DNA from: Candidatus Hydrogenedens terephthalaticus JGI OTU-1
GTDB taxonomy: Bacteria; Hydrogenedentota; Hydrogenedentia; Hydrogenedentales; Hydrogenedentaceae
Length of the DNA: 26,736 nucleotides
Direction of reading: 5' to 3'
Assembly (NCBI GenBank): GCA_000493945.1
Contig: AWNW01000039.1
Coordinates: 1 to 26,736, forward strand
The position numbers were made by a program, and so were the translations under genes. Position 1 is the first letter of the stretch; every line of letters begins with the position of its first letter. The notes beneath the pieces were generated by a model. It saw only the letters and a list, made by a program, of their open reading frames with translations. It did no database searches and was not told where the DNA came from. Of the stretch, positions 22,509 through 26,736 are shown in pieces.

Positions 22509-23813
22509 ATGAGTAAATACATCAAACAAAGGTTTTTCCTGATACTTATCCTTCTTCTCTGTTCTGCCTGCCCGAAGACAATTACAGTTCCGAATGTGGT
22601 TGGCTATACGGAAAGTGTAGCCATAGATGAAATTCGGTCTGCAGGATTTTATTCTATATCCTTATCATATATGTATTCGGATGATGTCCCTAAAAATCGT
22701 GTAATAAGCCAGGACCCTGCGGGTGGTTCAAAAGTTAATGAAGGAACGAATATCACTCTTGTAATTTCACGAGGTTCAGACAAAGTCAGTGTTCCGTATA
22801 TCATTGGGATAACACAGAAAGAGGGTATAGAGATACTCCAACAATATTCACTGAAACTAGGGACTATTTCGCGAGAGTTTTCTAATACATATCCTCTGGG
22901 TTATATCATTTCACAAGAACCGAGATACGGAACAAAAGTTCTCTATGGGAGTAAGGTTAATATAACTATTTCCTTAGGTAAAATTCCTGACCCTTATGAA
23001 CTGCGTCCAATCACCCGTGAAAGGGCAATTCGTATTGCTGGTTATGTAAGGAAGGCAAAAATCCGTTCTGAAGATGGAACCCTCGTCCCGATAGCATGGT
23101 CTATGATAAATCAAGCCTGCCAGTATAGGAGCCTGTTATTGCAATATCTGATTGCCTCGACACCTGATCCTGTTCCCGAAACCGAACGGATACTTGACCC
23201 GAATGAATTAACCGCAGACACTATCCAGCAAGCCGTTTCTCGCCCTTATGTAGATGTGGCTTCTATAAATATTACAGGTCCTTTAATTGTGTTCCAAAAT
23301 CTTGTATCAACAAACGATATTATTTTCCCCAACGAGCCGATACATGTCTATTGGCCCTATCATCATGCGGTTGTGGTAAATGTCGAAGGTAATGTCTGTA
23401 TCATGGACCTATCTATACAGGACGAACCCATTCCTATTGGTGAGTGGACGGCGAAATTAAGCAATGAAACGACCTGCGGGGAAGTTAGTGAGGAGGAATA
23501 TTGGGAGATATGGTTCTATTGGTTGTCATTGATGAGCAACTGGCAGGCAGAAGAGATACCGCAAAAACTTTGTGGCTATACCATTACTCCTATGCTTACC
23601 TTCCGTTCTGACCAGAAACCTCAAATTCAAGAAGTTATAGATGCCTTATCTACACTTGTGGTTCAGACTTATGCATTCCAGACTTTGGTGATGGATAGTT
23701 ATGGTATTGATTTACCCATAGAAGTTACTCCATTCATAACATCATTATATACACCTGGAACTATTGACGACTTATGTTCATGGGTTTCCTTCCTCTTTTG
23801 TCAGCAAGAGTAA
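22509..23813 (+). CDS. PASTA lipoprotein with protein-glutaminase-like domain
   Basis: Probable outer- or inner-membrane lipoprotein, 434 residues. The signal LILILLLCSAC places the lipidated cysteine at C21; the lipobox is slightly unusual, with Cys at -3. Two PASTA domains follow at about 25-89 (VPNVVGYTESVAIDEIRSAG; NRVISQDPAGGSKVNEGT) and 92-157 (VPYIIGITQKEGIEILQ; GYIISQEPRYGTKV). PASTA domains often bind peptidoglycan fragments. The rest resembles the protein-glutaminase (deamidase) papain-like fold: C204 in NQACQYRSLL, H285 or H286 in YHHAVVVNVEG, D300 in CIMDLSI and W313. That assignment rests on remembered motif order and spacing (82 residues from Cys to His, longer than in the Chryseobacterium enzyme). 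The C-terminal 100 residues are unassigned. GGGGTAAG precedes the ATG. Confidence 0.68.
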   Translation: MSKYIKQRFFLILILLLCSACPKTITVPNVVGYTESVAIDEIRSAGFYSISLSYMYSDDVPKNRVISQDPAGGSKVNEGTNITLVISRGSDKVSVPYIIGITQKEGIEILQQYSLKLGTISREFSNTYPLGYIISQEPRYGTKVLYGSKVNITISLGKIPDPYELRPITRERAIRIAGYVRKAKIRSEDGTLVPIAWSMINQACQYRSLLLQYLIASTPDPVPETERILDPNELTADTIQQAVSRPYVDVASINITGPLIVFQNLVSTNDIIFPNEPIHVYWPYHHAVVVNVEGNVCIMDLSIQDEPIPIGEWTAKLSNETTCGEVSEEEYWEIWFYWLSLMSNWQAEEIPQKLCGYTITPMLTFRSDQKPQIQEVIDALSTLVVQTYAFQTLVMDSYGIDLPIEVTPFITSLYTPGTIDDLCSWVSFLFCQQE

Positions 23814-23832
23814 ACAAGAATAGTTTCTGGAT

Positions 23833-23880
23833 AATATCAATCAAACTTTCCCGTTATTTCGTGTGATATTGATTTCTTCA
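23833..23880 (+). terminator. weak hairpin after the PASTA lipoprotein gene
   Basis: AATATCA (23833-23839) pairs with TGATATT (23864-23870) and is followed by the T-rich GATTTCTTCACAATTCTTT. The loop is long (24 bases), so termination is only possible, not likely. Confidence 0.25.
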
Positions 23881-23955
23881 CAATTCTTTAATTTTTCTTG
23901 ATTACCTTCCTATTGATTGTTATAATGATTTCAATATTTTAGGAAAGGGCGAATA

Positions 23956-24405
23956 ATGGATAAACAAATGTATCGAGGTATCCGCAAACAATCAAGCATG
24001 ACTGTCTTTGGACTTCCACTCATTGATATTTCCCTCGGTCCTGATATAGAAAAGAATGAAATACGAGGATATGCTAACGGTATTATTGCGATTGGTGATA
24101 TTGCTAAAGGCTGGATTGCGATTGGTGGACTGGCAATGGGTATCGTTACCTTCGGTGGTTTATCTATTGGCATTATCTCAATAGGTGGGCTATCTCTTGG
24201 TCTGATTGCATTAGGAGGTTTTGTTATGGGAGGTGTTTGTATAGGAGGTTTTTCAATCGGTGCTGTAGCGATTGGTGGTGGTGCGGTTGGATATTATGCC
24301 TTTGGTGGTGGTGCATGGGGTAAATATGTTATTTCCGCAGCAAAACGTGCTCCAGAAGCCATTGAGTTCTTTAAACAATGGTTTCCCTTCTTACCAACAC
24401 TATAA
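23956..24405 (+). CDS. glycine-rich decapeptide-repeat protein
   Basis: Function unknown. The N-terminal 42 residues (MDKQMYRGIRKQSSMTVFGL, then PLIDISLGPD) lead into eight tandem ten-residue units at 43-122 of the pattern hydrophobic-x-x-hydrophobic-G-G-(L/F)-(S/A)-hydrophobic-G. Examples are WIAIGGLAMG, IVTFGGLSIG, IISIGGLSLG, LIALGGFVMG, GVCIGGFSIG and AVAIGGGAVG. Residues 123-149 form a polar tail (ISAAKRAPEAIEFFKQW). The strict period suggests either a membrane-embedded glycine-zipper bundle or a beta-solenoid with one turn per one or two units. There is no signal peptide. GAAAGGGCG stands near the start. I recall similar unannotated proteins in PVC and Bacteroidetes genomes but cannot name a family. 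Confidence 0.75.
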   Translation: MDKQMYRGIRKQSSMTVFGLPLIDISLGPDIEKNEIRGYANGIIAIGDIAKGWIAIGGLAMGIVTFGGLSIGIISIGGLSLGLIALGGFVMGGVCIGGFSIGAVAIGGGAVGYYAFGGGAWGKYVISAAKRAPEAIEFFKQWFPFLPTL

Positions 24406-24477
24406 AGAAAGTTTCCTAAAAATCACTTAATCAAAAGATAATTCTACCAGTAGTCGAAGGATTTATCTTAATAAATA

Positions 24478-24915
24478 ATGTCTAATTATCTACGAAATCC
24501 CGGTTTTTACCTTATGATAATGTGGTGGTGGTTTATAGTTCTCTTTGTAATCCATTTACTGGTATATCCTATACCTGTTTATTTCTTTTCCTATATTCGA
24601 TATTTTGGTGCCGCTATTATTATTGGTATATTTTCATTTGTTTTAGGATATTTAAATACAAAGACTAATTTCTGGAACCGATTAAGACTTTGGAGAAAAT
24701 TTATTGTTCTTGTGGATTTTTATGCAATGAGTGTTTTGTTTGTGCTTGTTAATTCCACTTTAATGGAAATGTATATATCCGCGAAGTTCTTTGATTTAGC
24801 CAATGATAGTGATTTTGAAATGATGTGTTTACCTTCCGTGGTAATTTACTTTATCGTTGGAATGCTGTTCATGATAATTGTTAGTATATCCCATAAATTT
24901 AGACAAAAAGATTAA
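24478..24915 (+). CDS. four-helix membrane protein of unknown function
   Basis: 145 residues, not recognised. Four hydrophobic segments are visible: YLMIMWWWFIVLFVIHLLVY (about 11-30), YFGAAIIIGIFSFVLGYL (42-59), FIVLVDFYAMSVLFVLVN (75-92) and VVIYFIVGMLFMIIVSI (121-137). Basic loops NTKTNFWNRLRLWRK and HKFRQKD suggest both ends lie inside. The ribosome site is poor, so the ATG is uncertain. It may be cotranscribed with the decapeptide-repeat gene (72-base gap). Confidence 0.6.
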   Translation: MSNYLRNPGFYLMIMWWWFIVLFVIHLLVYPIPVYFFSYIRYFGAAIIIGIFSFVLGYLNTKTNFWNRLRLWRKFIVLVDFYAMSVLFVLVNSTLMEMYISAKFFDLANDSDFEMMCLPSVVIYFIVGMLFMIIVSISHKFRQKD

Positions 24916-24988
24916 GCACAGAAACAGCAACCCGTTTAGAGCCTTTTTAGATGTGTATCTTTACAAAAAATAAAGAAGGAGTATTTTT

Positions 24989-25750
24989 GTGAGTTATCGC
25001 TGGATAGTAAGTGATATTGATGGTTGTCTTTCACCGGAAACATCGGAAGCGTGGAATTGGGATACATTTAAACAATTAGCCGAGTTTTTTTATGAAAGGA
25101 GGAGGAGCAGTTCATATCCTGTGCCATTGATTTTATGCACAGGCAGACCTCAGCCGTATGTGGAAGTTTGGGCGAAGATTTTTGATTTGCGTGCTCCCCT
25201 TGTATGTGAAAATGGTGCAGTAATTTATACTTTAATGGACAATGTTTCACGGTTCGGTCCCGGCGTAACACCAGAAAAAATCCAGGGATTACGCAATCTG
25301 CGATCATTTATTGAGAAGAAACTTTTACCTGAACAACCCGAAGTGATTTATCAGTTTGGTAAAGAAGCCCAACTTTCTTTGTTTAGTCAGAAACCCGAAT
25401 TGTTCCGAGGGATGATAGATGAAATTAATAATTTTGTTAGACAACAAGGGGGACCCGAATTGGTTATTCAGCCGAGCCATTACTATTTAAATATTTCCCT
25501 TGCTGGTGTCAATAAAGGCGAAGCCATCAAGGTAATATTAAGCGAATTGGGTTCCAACCGTGATGAAGCAGTAGGTATTGGGGATACCTTAGGGGATATT
25601 GCCATTCGTGAACAAGTAGCCTTTTTTGCATGCCCTGCCAATGCACATAAAGAAATAAAAGAATATGCAGATTACATCTCTCCTTACTCGGATATTTTAG
25701 GCGTATTAGACATCCTACAACATTACCCCTTTTCATCAGTCTGGGATTAG
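24989..25750 (+). CDS. HAD-superfamily phosphatase (Cof / MPGP-like, class IIB)
   Basis: Probable small-molecule phosphatase of the HAD superfamily with a C2 cap, 253 residues. Motif I is SDIDGCLS with the nucleophile D9 and general acid D11. Motif II is ILCTGR (T51). K176 in NKGEAIKVIL serves as motif III, and motif IV is GIGDTLGD (198-203). The cap lies between about 83 and 165. The nearest annotated relatives by memory are mannosyl-3-phosphoglycerate or sugar phosphatases; the substrate is unknown. The start is GTG 24989, fixed by a textbook AAGGAG seven bases upstream. The stop TAG is followed at once, in the same frame, by the remnant of a methyltransferase gene. Confidence 0.87.
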   Translation: MSYRWIVSDIDGCLSPETSEAWNWDTFKQLAEFFYERRRSSSYPVPLILCTGRPQPYVEVWAKIFDLRAPLVCENGAVIYTLMDNVSRFGPGVTPEKIQGLRNLRSFIEKKLLPEQPEVIYQFGKEAQLSLFSQKPELFRGMIDEINNFVRQQGGPELVIQPSHYYLNISLAGVNKGEAIKVILSELGSNRDEAVGIGDTLGDIAIREQVAFFACPANAHKEIKEYADYISPYSDILGVLDILQHYPFSSVWD

Positions 25751-26065
25751 TTCACCAATAAACGACCTGCTGAAATTGAAAAATGGTGGCTTAATGCAGT
25801 TCCAGAAACTAGCACAATAGGACAAAACATTTTAATAATGCAAAAAGCAGGTTATCTTCCTGTTGCAGCATTTACATTACCTGAAAATTGTTGGTTAAAG
25901 AATTATTTTATTTCACAAAAAGCAAGGCAAGAGGAATTTTTGAAAAAATATGCCGGTAATAAAACTATTGAGGATCTCATTGGATTTATGAGGCATGAGG
26001 AAGAGTTATATTCAAAATATAAACGATATTATGGATATGTGTTTTATATTGGGAAAAGAATATAG
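25751..26065 (+). pseudogene. C-terminal remnant of a SAM-dependent methyltransferase
   Basis: The frame directly after the HAD stop codon, read from 25751 without a start codon, encodes 104 residues. It begins FTNKRPAEIEKWWLNAVPET, followed by the AGYLPVAAFTLPENCWLKNY and YYGYVFYIGKRI blocks. These are the characteristic C-terminal third of a class I methyltransferase annotated in many bacteria (FTLPE-x-x-W...YY, then Y...YGYVFY). The AdoMet-binding Rossmann part is absent. The first ATG (25838) would give only 75 residues with no ribosome site. I judge it a relic left by deletion of the 5' two-thirds of the gene. Confidence 0.7.
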
Positions 26066-26736
26066 AAATTTTTTATTATAATGCCAATCCGCCTAATAGC
26101 CTCTATATGCTATTTAGACTTTGCATAACCACAGAATGTTATAAGGAAATGAAGTATAAGATTCGGGAGGAAAAGAAATATCTAAATCATACAAATATTT
26201 TGTAAATAATTTTTCTAGTAGGGAAAGAATATTAATAGAAATCTTTGAGTAAAGAAAAAATTTAGATTTTGAAATAACCTATGGAACTTAATATATCGTT
26301 TCTTGAAAAATAAAATCGTCTGAGAAAAAAGAAGGAAATCCCTGTCCATATTCAGGCAAATTTTGTCTTTGTTCAAGACAAAAAACAACGCTTCACAAAC
26401 CCTAAAGAACCTTCGTTTGACCAACCCACTGATAAGTCCGTTGATCATTCAAACACTTTTTATATCGAAAAATAAAATATTGTAAATTACTTGAAACCTC
26501 TGAACAAATAGGGTTTTTAGTTTTTGGATTAAACTGTAAAATGATTATACCGTTTTTGGAGAGAAAAAATCGCTTTGGGAAGGAAAAATCTTTTTCTATA
26601 ACCAATAATTAAGTTTTTCTTATCGCTTTTTTTGTTCTTTTTTCCTTTTTTTTATCTCCTTTTATTCTTTTAAGCACACGCCACCTGCACTCCCTTCTTT
26701 ATCATCCCATAGCACCGCTTCAAATTATACATCGCC
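26066..26736. other. AT-rich, apparently gene-free right end
   Basis: About 670 bases with no credible gene; the longest frames (minus strand 26215-26448 and 26402-26605) have no ribosome site or recognisable sequence. Visible features are a short stem AATAGC / GCTATT (26095-26114), a perfect 9-bp hairpin (26361-26383), two loosely similar segments near 26292-26340 and 26545-26592, and a pyrimidine-rich tract at about 26614-26671. This may be decayed sequence or a long regulatory region of a gene beyond the edge. Confidence 0.55.
26361..26383. other. 9-bp perfect hairpin in the gene-free right end
   Basis: TTTTGTCTT pairs perfectly with AAGACAAAA across the five-base loop TGTTC. It is AT-rich and lacks a following T-run on either strand, so it is only a possible terminator or RNA structure. 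Confidence 0.4.

Noticed and set aside
26215..26605. Two minus-strand frames of 67-77 codons at the right end
   Set aside because: They have AT-rich composition, no ribosome sites, and products that are Phe/Lys-rich without motifs, as expected from random AT-rich DNA.

Overview
The window reads as a low-to-moderate GC (about 40% by eye), densely coded bacterial chromosome segment with both strands used, short operons and AT-rich spacers. No rRNA, tRNA, CRISPR array or complete transposon was seen. Three meso-diaminopimelate/peptidoglycan genes (dapF, ddl, dapB) point to a peptidoglycan-bearing bacterium, probably Gram-negative. The large secreted GH106-like glycosidase, sialate O-acetylesterase-type SGNH esterase, GLUG-repeat protein and decapeptide-repeat protein are gene types I associate with the PVC group or Hydrogenedentota-like heterotrophs. 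That placement is inference from gene content only.

Left part (1-8,900). A very large glycoside hydrolase gene is split in two. Its N-terminal 850 codons run on the minus strand from 2552 off the left edge. Its C-terminal part lies on the plus strand at 6591-8894. The two parts share a perfect 95-bp inverted repeat (1-95 and 6591-6685) and join exactly in frame into a 1,586-residue protein. Between them lie dapF and ddl (minus) and a secreted GLUG-repeat protein (plus). The segment 96-6590 is therefore either a real inversion or invertible segment, or a chimeric/contig-end assembly join. The inner breakpoint sits inside a 9-bp-period minisatellite.

Middle part (8,990-17,400). In order: a solitary beta-class DNA methyltransferase with an N-terminal helix-turn-helix; a membrane-anchored SLBB-HhH ComEA-like DNA-binding protein; a polyprenol-phosphate sugar synthase fused to a GtrA membrane domain; a TPR protein on the minus strand; a secreted SGNH esterase on the minus strand; and a larB-larC pair for the nickel-pincer nucleotide cofactor.

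Right-middle (17,400-22,400, minus strand). An overlapping three-gene restriction-modification cassette encodes a DpnA-like adenine methyltransferase, a PD-(D/E)XK nuclease and a PIN-domain protein. It is followed by a 9-bp minisatellite array, dapB, a YhhN-family membrane protein, a 34-residue single-helix membrane protein that gene finders would probably miss, and a cysteine-rich zinc-finger membrane protein.

Right end (22,500-26,736, plus strand). A PASTA lipoprotein carries a probable protein-glutaminase-like Cys-His-Asp domain. It is followed by a protein made of eight glycine-rich decapeptides, a four-helix membrane protein, a HAD phosphatase, and the C-terminal relic of a SAM-dependent methyltransferase lying in frame directly after the HAD stop codon. 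The final 670 bases are AT-rich and appear non-coding.

The clearest candidates for something new are the split glycosidase with its inverted repeat, the methyltransferase-nuclease-PIN cassette, the PASTA/glutaminase-like lipoprotein, the decapeptide-repeat protein and the 34-residue membrane protein.
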